Assembly: GCA_905250025.1 (NCBI GenBank)
Contig: CAJNOJ010000467.1
Span: 1-64,000, forward strand
DNA: 64,000 nt
Reading direction: 5' to 3'
DNA from: Adineta ricciae
Lineage: Eukaryota > Rotifera > Eurotatoria > Adinetida > Adinetidae
This document shows, piece after piece, positions 10,761-21,568 of the stretch (positions within the stretch are counted from its first letter, which is position 1; every line of letters begins with the position of its first letter). The notes below the pieces were generated by a model. It searched no databases. It was given only the letters and a program-made list of their open reading frames with translations, and was not told the DNA's origin. The position numbers and the translations under genes were made by a program.

Positions 10761-11340
10761 ATGGTTGAAAGTCAGTATCCAGTCTTTCAGACTATTTTGT
10801 CATTTCACTATAGTAGCGGAAGCTGAGCTTATATCTATTGTATCATGCAAACAAGGAGTCTATTTTCACGCCGTCGAAATGGGTTTATTCTGAACGATGA
10901 CATATGATTTTTAGGAAGAGTTGTCATTATACTACATCTAAGAAGTCCATGTTTTGTTGAGCTTATCCGAAATCATAAGCATAAGGTAAAAAAAAATCTA
11001 GAACAAATTCTATTGTTGTTTGTGATTCTATAGTAATAAGTGGCAAAAAACCGTAGTTTCGTGCGATTTTTATGATGGAGAGTGTCACATCGTACAGTGA
11101 CGAATCATCCTTTTCAGTAAAATCATGTCTTTTCGGACGGTAATTTTCAAGACGAAAAAAATTCGTCAGATCGGACGATTTTATTGCAATTAACAGTCCG
11201 TTTTCACGAGAATCCCGATTTATTGCAATATATTCTCAGGAGATGCCTAATTCGACTTATATTATAAGTCGACCCCCGACAGGCTAGTATCCATTCGAAT
11301 ATAAATAGATATCTATATAACTCTTATAACAAATGAATAG
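10761..11340. other. No feature recognised
   Basis: No coding frame or RNA gene is seen on either strand. Confidence 0.4.
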
Positions 11341-11510
11341 ATAGGAATAGGAATAGATTTAGTTTTACTCATGCATACATACACCCACACCCCTGTGAGT
11401 TTAGGAATAGAAACAGATTTAGTTTTACTTATGCATACATACACCCACACCCCTGTGAGTTTAGGAATAGAAACAGATTTAGTTTTACTTATGCATATAT
11501 AAACCCACAC
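11341..11510. repeat. 60-bp minisatellite, about three copies
   Basis: Units start at 11341, 11401 and 11461 in exact 60-nt register. The core is AGATTTAGTTTTACTTATGC followed by ATACATACACCCACACCCC. Copies 1 and 2 are almost identical; the third changes at its end into C-rich sequence. An open frame across it on the minus strand is a by-product of the repeat. Confidence 0.9.
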
Positions 11511-11536
11511 CCTCACCCTCACCCACACCCACCCCT
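11503..11536. repeat. Interstitial telomere-like C-rich tract
   Basis: The minisatellite runs directly into tandem CCCACA/CCCTCA-like units (ACCCACACCCTCACCCTCAC, then CCACACCCACCCC). The other strand reads as degenerate TGTGGG/TGAGGG, similar to the G-rich telomere repeat reported for bdelloid rotifers. A shorter similar tract lies at about 17850-17873. Confidence 0.45.
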
Positions 11537-12149
11537 AAAAGCACGATATATAAAGAAAAGGATCTTCCGCAATGCTACTTTAAGAATATTTCACGAATAA
11601 TCACACTTATCTTCTGGCAAGATCTCAAATCGAAATTTCTTCATTTACGGTTTTCCACAACACCCGACGATTTCCAAGATGTTCAACATAATGCCAATAC
11701 CCTTTCAAAGAGAAAATATTCATGCAATTCGCTTTCACAATAATTATTTCACAAGCAGTACTTGACTATTAGTCATAGTAGATTCTGGCCAACTCTCAGT
11801 AAAACCAAGTAACTTTGACCACGAGGTGTATTTACTAACAATATGGACCCATGAAACATTTTACCACACCATAGGGTCTGCCATGTCGTAGCAGAGAATA
11901 ATAGATTAATCAAAACACCAGCACGCTGGAAACGTGCTACCATGCTCCAAAGAACTATATCATCCATTTCTTTAGTCAGTTCTCAATACAAAACACTAAT
12001 TGTCTAGATGCATTCATACCATAAAATCATACACATATGCACAGACATTTGGGTCTACTCAGGATTAGAGTCCATCTCTGTCTTTTTCAACCCATTCACA
12101 TCTCAAATGTGATATATATAGTTCAGCACGATCCATCAGATATCCATAG
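11537..12149. other. No feature recognised
   Basis: No supported gene, RNA or repeat structure between the C-rich tract and the next foldback element. Confidence 0.4.
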
Positions 12150-12436
12150 ATGTAGAAATCGAAAAGACGTTTCGAGTATGACACTTATCAATTCGACTTT
12201 CAAACTTCTAAACTTCTAAATCTAGAGGGTGGGCGCGCAAGTTGGGTAGGATAGAGCGGATGTAGAGACAGACGTGGGTGTGGAATGGATGCGCTAGGCG
12301 CCGACGCATAGATGAGTGTTATGTAATCAAGACAAAGCTGGGATCAGGGTAGAGCGGTAGTCCAAATTTAGAAGTTTAGACGTTTGAAATTCGGAGAAAA
12401 TGTTTCATACTCGAATCGAACTGATGATTTCTACAC
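12150..12436. mobile_element. MITE-like foldback element
   Basis: About 75 nt at the left end (TGTAGAAATC at 12151, TTCGAGTATG at 12171, then TTTCAAACTTCTAAACTTCT) recur in inverted order at the right end (about 12362-12435) with moderate divergence. The ~130-nt middle is G-rich on the plus strand. Non-coding; no certain target duplication. Confidence 0.6.
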
Positions 12437-14198
12437 TAGCTAGACGGATTATGCAGTATGCAGTATGCTACATATACACATGTGAATTAGTCAATTATAG
12501 ATATATGTGATTTTTTTCCCCATTTCCCATTCTCCCATGTGCATACATCGCGAGTCAGTATTTTATGCATTTCACATATATAGATAGAGCGAATCTATCA
12601 AGGTAAGATTCCCAGTATAACGCTCCAGACATGTGTTCATGAATCAGTATATAGTTACTGATATTCCCAGACAACGTACATGTACAATGTATATCGAGCG
12701 ATCGAATTCCAATGATCTTAACAGATGATATATGCATGAACATAATAAGAATATGATAACCAATTTCGTTTTCAAGTCTCTTTGTCAAATATTGATTTAG
12801 ACCATGATGATTTCCATAAGTTTTACTCGACGCAAAGCTGAACAGTTTTTGCGTTTTAGATCAATTTATCTTATGAGACATCATCCAGTGAACACATAGA
12901 ACCAGAAGGTGGTGTCAGTGACTAGATACTATAAGATCTTTTCATTCTCCCAGACGTGTATAACAACATGATGAATATGTGTCAGATAATCAATGCCATG
13001 ATTGATAGGTAAAGTGTGAAATAATAAATTGGTGCGTGAACCTAGACCTATTCAGTTGAATTTCGATGAAGAAATAGTACAGTACCTGATAGTTCTTGTT
13101 GGAGTTTGATGGTCGGTGATTTAATTATGAGAAGCGGGAAGGGGAGAAAAAGAAAAAAGAAAAAAGAAAGGCGAGAGTTGAAATATATGTGCGACGATGA
13201 AATAAAAAAGAAGTCGAATGGATTCGTAAATGGATGTGCATGAAAAGGAGAGAAAGAGAATTTTTGTATAATATAAGTAATAAGTAACGATGACCAATAC
13301 GCGTTGCTAGGCACGAGAAAAGAAAGAAGTGGTGCGATGACATCACGGAGAGAAGAATAAACAAAAATGGTCTGAATGGAAATGAATGAGAATATACTCT
13401 TTGAGGTGCACTTCTTCTTCTTCGTTTAGAGTAGAATGTGGATGAGTGATGGAGTGTTATGTATGGTTTGTGTATTGCATATAGAATGTTGTTTGTCGGG
13501 GAGAGGTAGCGACAACGAATAAATAGTGAAGAGTGTGAGCGTCGCAGAACGTAGCGTGAAGATCAATCAAATGACACTATGGTGAAGTGATAGTTCATAG
13601 AGTGAGTCGCGCTTTTGATTATATGTTGACAGAAATATAGGGCGATCGTCATGAGATTCTCAGTGTGCCACATGTGAGACTATCGTCTTCCAGCTGGAAC
13701 TTTGAATGGCAGCGAGCTGCACATTTCCGAATCGAAAATCACAGAAAGTGATTAGTGTGAAAATGTGCATCAGCAGAGAAAGACGAGAAGAAGAAAAAAA
13801 AGATTTCCTATCAATTCAGCAATCGTATACCGATCAGGGCTGCCATCTGTACCTTACTTAGGTGTACAGTATCCCATTTTAACGACTTGTGCCTGGAAAA
13901 ATGTTATACCTGCAAGGCACAACATTTGTATGTCATTTTGTACAATTTCATTTTGCTGAGAATTTCATATTGCATCCAATGATGATATTTTTCCTGTAGG
14001 CTACTGGTGTGTCAAAGGGAAGGAGGCAAATAGATAGTTGTCCATTTTAATCTGAGGTTTGGCTTTTATAATTTCGTACTGATGAATCTTTGCCCATTGA
14101 AATTCTATTTTGTCAGAGTATGCACATATATGTTTGATTATTGGCGGCAACAATGTATTTTACGAAATTCTATGTAGTATTTTAAAATATTTCACGCA
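12437..14198. other. Gene-free stretch with a purine-skewed tract
   Basis: No gene is supported. From about 13040 to 13560 the plus strand is strongly A/G-rich and C-poor (for example the GGGGAGAAAAAGAAAAAAG run near 13140). This produces long Ser/Phe-rich minus-strand frames that do not look like proteins. Confidence 0.45.
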
Positions 14199-14675
14199 TC
14201 TTTAAGAATTTTTTTCAGAAATTTTGACAGATTTAAGGATTATCTCCAAATAGTGAGGGCCCCAAAAGAGGCTGACGGGGGCTGAGCTCCTTTAGATTTT
14301 AAAAAATTTTCGTAGAAAACTACAGCAGTGTCAAACTTTAAAGTTGAGTTCATGTATTTCGAGTATCCTTGCAACTGATGTAAGAACCGCACTAAATAGT
14401 ACGAAAACGAATCGGCTTAAGGCTTTTCAAAATTCCCATGTTTCTTCACTGATTTGTCAAGGGAAATGCTATGATTTTCGGACGTTTTATCATTGGAATC
14501 GTGAGATTACATCGAGTTCTACTTGGAACCAGTGCGATCAAAGTTGGATGCATGTGTGAATGAAAAAATTCTGAAAAAACTCGCATGGGCCGCTCAGATA
14601 GCTTACGTATAGTGAGAATGATGTCACGCGTACTACCATTATTCTTGCTGTTTGTAAGGAGAAAATAAACCAATG
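14199..14675 (+). repeat. Direct repeat, copy 1
   Basis: About 477 nt starting TTAAGAATTTTTTTCAG and ending GAGAAAATAAACCAATGTT, repeated with a few percent substitutions at 15453-15925. The following 200 nt (about 14676-14870) are related to 20335-20505, so the full family unit is longer than the duplicated part. Confidence 0.85.
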
Positions 14676-14870
14676 TTCAATATTTGGACATACAAATATT
14701 CAGTTTAGAAAGTTTCAAAAGATTTTCTGAGGTTCTTTTGATTTCGAAAGTCAAATTTGAGAAAATTTTCAACAAAACATGCAGAAAACGATGCAAAAGA
14801 CTACCGTATAGCTTGTTTTTAGTGTTTCATACCCTAAAATGAATGTGGTGCGGAAAAAACAAGTAACGCT

Positions 14871-15451
14871 CGTCGAGGCAGACTCGCTTGCGGATGCTAT
14901 ATTTTTAATATATTATTTTGTATATAAGTTTATTTCCAGCATAAATTAGATATTTTGAAGAAATACCAATAGAATTAGAAAGATTATAGATGATTACATC
15001 AAAAAGCGAAACAAAGAAAATACAAGAGGCAATATCTGGTACAATGACAGAAAACAAACAATTATATAATAATTAACATAAGTGTAAATAGAGATAAAGG
15101 AAATGAACATTTATAAATAATGATTTTAAGATAATTTCAAATTATGTCACGTTTTATATGCCTAGAATAACACTAGACTCTTAGCAAAGTATCGATTTAC
15201 ACATATTTACGAAATGAAAGAGGCACACTCTAACGAGTGGCCCATAAAGAATGATCCTCCCAGTATTTTGCATTTTTCTCACCTATAATTCAAGTTAGAA
15301 AAAATTATTTTTTTATAGAAAGATTTCTCATCAAATTCTCTACAAGAGTGAATATTTTTATTATTTTAATTAGTTTCCATTATTTTTTGACATGCGATAC
15401 AATCGATTGGTCCAAGAAGGACAACTTTCAAACACAACTTCTTTTCGAATT
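14871..15451. other. AT-rich spacer, no feature recognised
   Basis: Very AT-rich sequence between the direct repeats; no gene or RNA is supported. Confidence 0.4.
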
Positions 15452-15452
15452 N
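15452..15452. other. Ambiguous base (N)
   Basis: The only N noticed in the window. It sits exactly at the left boundary of the second direct-repeat copy and so marks an uncertain join or a consensus ambiguity in the assembly. Confidence 0.95.
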
Positions 15453-15925
15453 AAGAATTTTTTTCAGAAATTTTGACAGATTTAAGGATTATCTCCAAAT
15501 AGTGAGGGCCCCAAAAGAGGCTGACGGGGGGCTGAGCTCCTTTAGATTTTAAAAAATTTTCGTAGAAAACTACAGCAGTGTCAAACTTTAAAGTTGAGTT
15601 CATGTATTTCGAGTATCCTTGCAACTGATGTAAGAACCGCACTAAATAGTACGAAAACGAATCGGCTTAAGGCTTTTCAAAATTTCCATGTTTCTTTACG
15701 GATTTGTTAAGGGAAATGCAATGATTTTCGGACGTTTTATCATTGGAATCGTGAGATTACATCGAGTTCTACTTGAAATCAGGGCGATCCAAGTTGGACG
15801 CATGTGTGAATGGAAAAATCCCGAAAAAGCTCGCATGGACCGCTCAGATAGCTTACGTATAGTGAGAATGATGTCGCGCATACTACCGCTGTTCTTGTTG
15901 TTTGTAATGAGAAAATAAACGAATG
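15453..15925 (+). repeat. Direct repeat, copy 2 (truncated by following element)
   Basis: Near-identical to 14199-14675. Similarity stops abruptly after AATGTT, where a terminal-repeat sequence beginning CCCTTTTCTGAAAGAAAGGG starts. This indicates a later insertion into this copy. Confidence 0.85.
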
Positions 15926-16841
15926 TTCCCTTTTCTGAAAGAAAGGGTTATAGGCTCGTTAAAAGTTTGTTTGTTTGTTTGTCCAAGCCAATCATAAAAA
16001 TGAGGATTTCTTAAATTACCGAAATTTATCCTTATCAACTAGAGACCGGCTACTAGATAGGTAATCTCGATCGAGAATCTCGAATCCTGTGTCAGTTTTT
16101 CGAGATAGGAATTAGCTAATTAGCTAATTACTAAATAGGCAATTAAAAATTTGTTAGGCTGTTGAGTAAGGGTCGACCGAAGGGTAATCTGGATCAAGGA
16201 TATTAAATCCGTTGCCTAGTTTTTCAGTAGGAAAATTCTGTTGCGCTTGTTCAGTTAAGGGACGATTTTTTACAAGTTTTTTTTTGGGTGATAGTGTTTG
16301 AAGCAGCAATATGTAGAACAAAACGAAGTAGCTGATGAACGTCGGATTGTTGGATATTCGTACTCATCAGCATATTGATAACATCAAAATTATATAAGCA
16401 GTTAAATTACACAAACATCATCTGATACTAAGCACTCAAAATAACACTTTTCCCGACAAATGTTGTTTTCGGCAATCACAGTGGCACAAAGATGATGAAT
16501 TTTCAGCAGGAAATAGAACGAAAAGGCTTGATTTAGTTTCATGGAGATTTTAAGCTAGATGAAAGAATGAAAGCTAAAAATGTAACGACTAGATTTCGAT
16601 TTGAAGAGTAATATTTTCAACAACAAGTTTTAGCGATTTTCATATAGCGTTGGGATTTGTTAGACAGAACTTAGTCATCGATTCGCAAGAACATATCAGA
16701 CAACCTTTTAAGGTGCCTGGTGATGAACAGATGAACGGAACCTTTTGGAGGGAGCGGTATATCTATGTAAAATTCCTACGTTTTCGAATATGGCTTGATT
16801 TTCCAGAGCGGACTTCTTTTCAGATAACATCTTCATTCCTT

Positions 16842-17500
16842 CTATACTGAAAGGAGGGTAGTACGTCGAGATGGTGTCACCGAAAAGCCAGTTGATGTTC
16901 GTCCGTTCATTCATTTTTCTTTCAATATAACCTAAACCCCTCCCTGTAGTAGAAGCCCCCTCGGAGCTGAGCAACGAATTTGCCTAATAGAAACCCCTTT
17001 TTTTCAAAGCTTTTTGCAGAGTTTTTCGGGATTTTCATTACTTTGTCACCGTAAAATTTGAGAAAACAGTAGATTTCGAGGTAAAGAAGTAGTAATAACC
17101 CCCAAAAAAGCTCATGATCACATATAAATCTGTTAAAAACCCCTAAAAACTTAGATACCAAAAATTTTCAAAAATTGACGGAACATATTAGAAGCCCCCG
17201 GAGGCTTTTATTACCGGAAGGGGTTTAGCGGTAGTTGATAGTAGTAAGGGTTGACCGAAGGGTAATGGAGGTCGAGGAACTCGAATCTAAGATCAGTTTT
17301 TTCCCATCAATCGAGCTTCTCTGATTTTTTCTCTTTTCACAGCAGATATTTTTCTGTGTCTATTTTAGAATCTTTTGTGGAAGGTAATGAGCTGAATGCT
17401 ATTGCGATATGTGATGGAAGAGAAAATAGTAGTTTAGAAGTTTATACAAAAATATTTAGTATATGTTGGATGATGATATTTATAACTGAAGAAATCGGAG
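16842..17500 (+). repeat. Dispersed repeat, second copy
   Basis: Diverged direct-orientation copy of 9066-9570, with the same ACTGAAAGGAGGGT start and TTCGTCCGTTC motif, and an inserted or unmatched section around 16930-17240. Non-coding. Confidence 0.55.
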
Positions 17501-17522
17501 AAAGGAGTAGTGTAGAAGTCGT

Positions 17523-17605
17523 TAACTCGATTCGAGTATTAAAACTTCCTTCGAATTCTAAATCTTCTACTTTAGAATTCGAAGTTTCGAGTTTTCCGCT
17601 TAGCA
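17523..17605. repeat. Short perfect-stem palindrome
   Basis: CTTCGAATTCTAAA and TTTAGAATTCGAAG face each other across a short loop (about 17547-17584), giving a long A/T-rich hairpin. It may mark an element end; no function is assigned. Confidence 0.5.
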
Positions 17606-18064
17606 ACTCGTAAGTGATTGACCGTAAATCCTGGAGTGACTCATTATTAACTACTATATAACTGTTAATTAAATATTAACCAGCTGACTACTTATTATCA
17701 ATCAGTGGGCTATCAAGTAATCGGCATCTCACTATTAAATACTACTTAATCATTCATTCACTGTATGACCATGAATTATCAGTCAACTAATCGTAACGAA
17801 TCTCGTTCATATTGAACCTGACTATGCCGTTGCCAGCTGCACCGCCCCCAACACCCACACCCTCACCCTTACTGCGTACATTAACAGTTCATCCCTAATT
17901 TGTCTGAAGGTAACTAATAGTTAATAATTAGTTAAAACTCATCCCAGATTCCAGTTCCTCGACCTCGATGGTTTAAGAAATTCTTATTTCTGATTGGCTT
18001 GGGCCAACAAACTTGTACCGATTTTTAACGCGACTATAACCCTTTCTTTCAGAAAGGGAATAAC

Positions 18065-19344
18065 TATGGAAGCTAATCTAATTGAGAAAAGTCCGTTTAA
18101 TTAGAAAGACAGCAGATATTTGAAAATCTTTCTAATGTGCTTACAAATAATACGGCGCGATGGCCCCTTGCCCTCTACTAAATGTATTATCAGCTGCTCT
18201 CTGTGTTCTCTACAGTGACAAATAAAACCTATTCCATCTAAAGGATCTACCTATCTCATAATTTGTCTGTCTTTCACTCATACTCATTTCATTTGCTAAA
18301 ATTCTTCTCATACAAACGCCTAGCCGTTCCTATGATTATCCGTACTATGCCTTTCACTTTTGATTAATTCTCAAAGTGACTGACTACGTTTCCCGCCATT
18401 CTGGCTTCTAGATTAGAGACTCGCCATGCATTTGATTACCAAAAGCAACTAGAAAGAGACTTTTATCTTATGATTTGGCTTTTAAAGAGCACCCATCATA
18501 GTGCCTTATATGTATTTCTTCTAATATCTTAAATTGCAAATATCATCATGTGAGATATAATAAAGTCTTTTGGTGCAAATCTCTAAACAAGTATCTTCGC
18601 ATACATCTTATGGCAGATATGGGCAAGTCAAGCCAATTTGTGACTCGGCTTGAGCTGACTGGACTTGACTTGGTTCAAAAAGCTGATGCCTTGTCCATGT
18701 CTGTCTTATGGTGACCAGCCAAGATTATCCTTTTCCAATGTGATCGAACGAAATGTCCTTTTCTTTTGCGTTCTTCTGATATACTCATGCAGAAAGACGA
18801 AAAACACAAGGACATTCTCGGTTGTATTCCATCATACCCAGCCGTAGTGCTAAACCTACTATCTCCTACACAAGACTTTAGAAACGATTCAGAAACATCT
18901 CTGTTTCGAAAAGAGAAAGGAAGACGCCACACCTCAATGAATAAAGAAAAACTAACAACGGATTCGAGATCTCCGACCTTGATTATCTCGGTAGTAGCCG
19001 CTTTCTAGTTTTTATCGGTAAATTTCATTGATTTAAGAAATGCTGCTCTCTGATTGGATAGGACAGACAAACAAACTTTAAGTTTTTCAATCCATGTATT
19101 TAACCGCTGTATAGCCCTTTCTTTCAAAAAAGCGAATATATGCTATATTGGATGATATCGTTCATCCCTTTCTGTTCTTTATTCTCTCACCTCTGTATCA
19201 TACACATCTCCGGGTCATATCTCCCTTTCCTCTTCTCTATATAAGCGCGTGTCTTATTGTGAAAGAGATACACTCTGGTCATGTAGAGTAGTGAATAAGC
19301 ATCTATACCGTGAGAAGCGGTCAGCGGCTACTAACCCGCGTTAC
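18065..19344. other. Gene-free stretch
   Basis: No coding region is supported. It includes a third, inverted copy of the 15926-type terminal repeat at about 19030-19140 and a run of related CAAGTC/GACTTG words near 18623-18672. Confidence 0.45.
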
Positions 19345-20210
19345 TTGTGTTTAGTATCGTCAGTAGCATTGGCTTCTCTGGACTCCAGTCATTTTGTCGA
19401 CGAAAAAGTGTCTCAATAATCAACATGACAAACATGTACGCCTGAAAGTAAGCGATATATCTTTACTATGTAGTGGTACTTACATTCATCGTTACCTTGA
19501 TAGAAAAATAGCTTTTTTTTGAAAAACGTGGCTGTCAGGGAAGTATACTCAGCCCGTTCTTTTATCGTTCTGTACTCATTAGTCAATCACTTTTTCTCGT
19601 ACGTTTTGATGCATTTTACGGAGCCGAGAAAGCATTTGCGCACGATTGTCGGAAACTGTTACAATGGAAGATGTCGATGCGTTTTCTTTAAGTCAAATCG
19701 TTTTATTGAAGAAAAGGAAAACGCTTTTATACATAAGCGAAGGGAGAGAGAGAGGTCGTTCTTCTCGACAACCCAGGTCAACAAATCCGACGTTGGATCC
19801 GACCATCCGACGAGACCCGATAGGATTCCTGGTGACGGAGTTGCATCAGATTCCGACTGGAAAAATCCAGCCATTTATTGCAAATTTTATGAGTGTTATT
19901 TTTAGCTAGGTTCTATGATGGTCGTTAGAAAATCCATAAAATCCGTGTTTCGGATCCGAGTATGGGATTTGTTCACCTGGGAAACGACGAGATGATATCT
20001 TCGACCTCTTGTATTAACCAGCAGTGTCAAACTTCAAAATTGAGTTCAAGCACTTAACTATCCGTTCAACTATACAAGTGTTCAAATTTCCAATTACTCT
20101 AGGACTCCACTAATTTAGCACCCACTCCGAACCGTCACTTTGCTATTGAATACTCGGAACAGTTGAATTCGAGTTTCAAGTTATAATTACACGTATGAAA
20201 AGGATTGAAC
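19345..20210 (+). repeat. Left arm of a long inverted repeat
   Basis: It matches the reverse complement of 20555-21196 almost base for base, apart from a 210-bp insertion at 19772-19981. It contains an open frame (19519 onward, starting KNVAVREVYS) also present in the other arm, without recognisable protein similarity. The arms flank about 340 nt related to the 14.7-kb repeat. Confidence 0.85.
19772..19981. mobile_element. 210-bp MITE inserted in left arm
   Basis: Starts CCCAGGTCAACAAATCC and ends with the inverted GGATTTGTTCACCTGGG type sequence (17-bp TIR, few mismatches). The other arm has the uninterrupted site TTCTCGACAAACGACGAG, so boundaries are exact. The flanks imply a 2-bp (AA) target duplication. 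Confidence 0.8.
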
Positions 20211-20554
20211 GAAAAGAATGTACATAAAAGTGGCTTCATTACGCAGCAACTGATAGCGAGATCTACGCTGGAGTTTTTATCTAAAAGTGTTGTAACTCTT
20301 TCAGGAAAGGGCCAACAAATCCAACAGATGAGCGCTACTTGTTCAATGTTCAGACATGCAAATTTTTTCTAAGGCTCTTTCGATTTCGAAAGTCCGATTT
20401 GAGTAATTTTTCAAGAAAACATGTGAAAACGATGCAAAAGATTATCGTATAGCTAGTTTTTAGTGTTTCGTACCCTAAAATGAATGTGGCGCGGAAAAAA
20501 CAGCACATCTTGTAGAGCACGTTTTCTCTATCGGACTACCTATTCATATGGCTT

Positions 20555-21196
20555 CTTTTCATACATGTATAACTTGAAACTCGAATTCAACTGTTCCGAG
20601 TATTCAATAGCAAAGTGACGGTTCGGAGTGGGTGCTAAATTAGTGGAGTCCTAGAGTAATTGGAAATTTGAACACTTGTATAGTTGAACGGATAGTTAAG
20701 TGCTTGAACTCAATTTTGAAGTTTGACACTGCTGGTTAATACAAGAGGTCGAAGATATCATCTCGTCGTTTGTCGAGAAGAACGATCTTTCTCTCTCCCT
20801 TCTCTTATGTATAAAAGCGTTTTCTTTTTCTTCAATAAAACGATTTGACTTAAAGAAAACGCATCGACATTTTCCATTGTAACAGTTTCCGATAATCGCG
20901 CGCAAATGTTTTCTCGGCTCCGTAAAATGCATCAAAACGTACGAGAAAAAGTGATTGACTAATGAGTACAGAACGATAAAAGAACGGGCTGAGTATACTT
21001 CCCTGACAGCCACGTTTTTCAAAAAAAAGCTATTTTTCTATCAAGGTAACGATGAATGTAAGTACCACTACATAGTAAAGATATATCGCTTACTTTCAGG
21101 CGTACATGTTTGTCATGTTGATTATTGAGACACTTTTTCGTCGACAAAATGACTGGAGTCCAGAGAAGCCAATGCTACTGACGATACTAAACATAA
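20555..21196 (-). repeat. Right arm of the long inverted repeat
   Basis: Reverse-complement partner of 19345-20210, lacking the MITE. It retains the sibling of the KNVAVREVYS frame on the minus strand (20696-21022). Confidence 0.85.
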
Positions 21197-21568
21197 GCAG
21201 AGTTCATAGAGTTAAATATGAGGCATAAAATTCACAATCGGAATATAAGCACCCGATACGCAACACATCACCGAAAGAAAGCTAATACGCAAGTGACGAT
21301 AGGATTGAGAGTGCTTTTTCAAGGAAAAAAATGAGTGTATACAAATTCTATATGTGGGGCCTCAAAATGGCGAAACTGACAATCTTTCGTCTTTATCTTC
21401 GGAGAACGTCCAAGTCATTTTGAACAGATAGTGGTGTTTGTTGTAATGAATGACAAATTTTCTAGAGGATCTAGATCCGGAAATCCATATTCAGCGTACT
21501 CGCTCACGTAAGGAAAAAAACCATTGTTAAGTTGACGACTTTTTCCTGTATAGGATGCTTTGATCAAA
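21197..21568. other. Upstream region of the GT15-like gene
   Basis: No repeat or coding frame is recognised; presumed promoter and leader of the downstream gene. No clear core motif was found. Confidence 0.4.

Larger units (their letters stand above)
15926..18064. mobile_element. Candidate element bounded by ~95-bp terminal inverted repeats
   Basis: The left end (15926: CCCTTTTCTGAAAGAAAGGG, then TTATAG...GTTAAAA...GTCCAAGCCAATCA...TTTCTTAAA) recurs inverted at about 17965-18064, and again, more diverged, inverted at about 19030-19140. The interior has the 16842-17500 repeat and two copies of the GGGT(C/T)GACCGAAGGGTAAT motif, but no coding region. It is either one non-autonomous element of ~2.1 kb or nested solo ends. 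Confidence 0.5.

Noticed and set aside
11313-11528. Minus-strand frame with repeated WVYVCISKTKS units as a gene
   Set aside because: The repetition follows the 60-bp DNA minisatellite exactly; 60 is a multiple of three, so any frame through it repeats.
13048-13364. Phe/Ser-rich minus-strand frames as small membrane proteins
   Set aside because: They arise from a purine-rich plus strand; two overlapping frames look equally good and neither has a family resemblance.
15370-15642. Minus-strand frame crossing the N
   Set aside because: It includes an undefined codon and lies over a repeat boundary.
14199-15925. Direct repeats as LTRs of a retrotransposon
   Set aside because: No TG...CA ends, no primer-binding or polypurine site, and only ~780 nt of non-coding DNA between them.
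19519-19905. Frame starting KNVAVREVYS as a gene because both inverted arms carry it
   Set aside because: The arms are nearly identical at DNA level, so frame conservation is automatic; the MITE insertion also changes its end in one arm.
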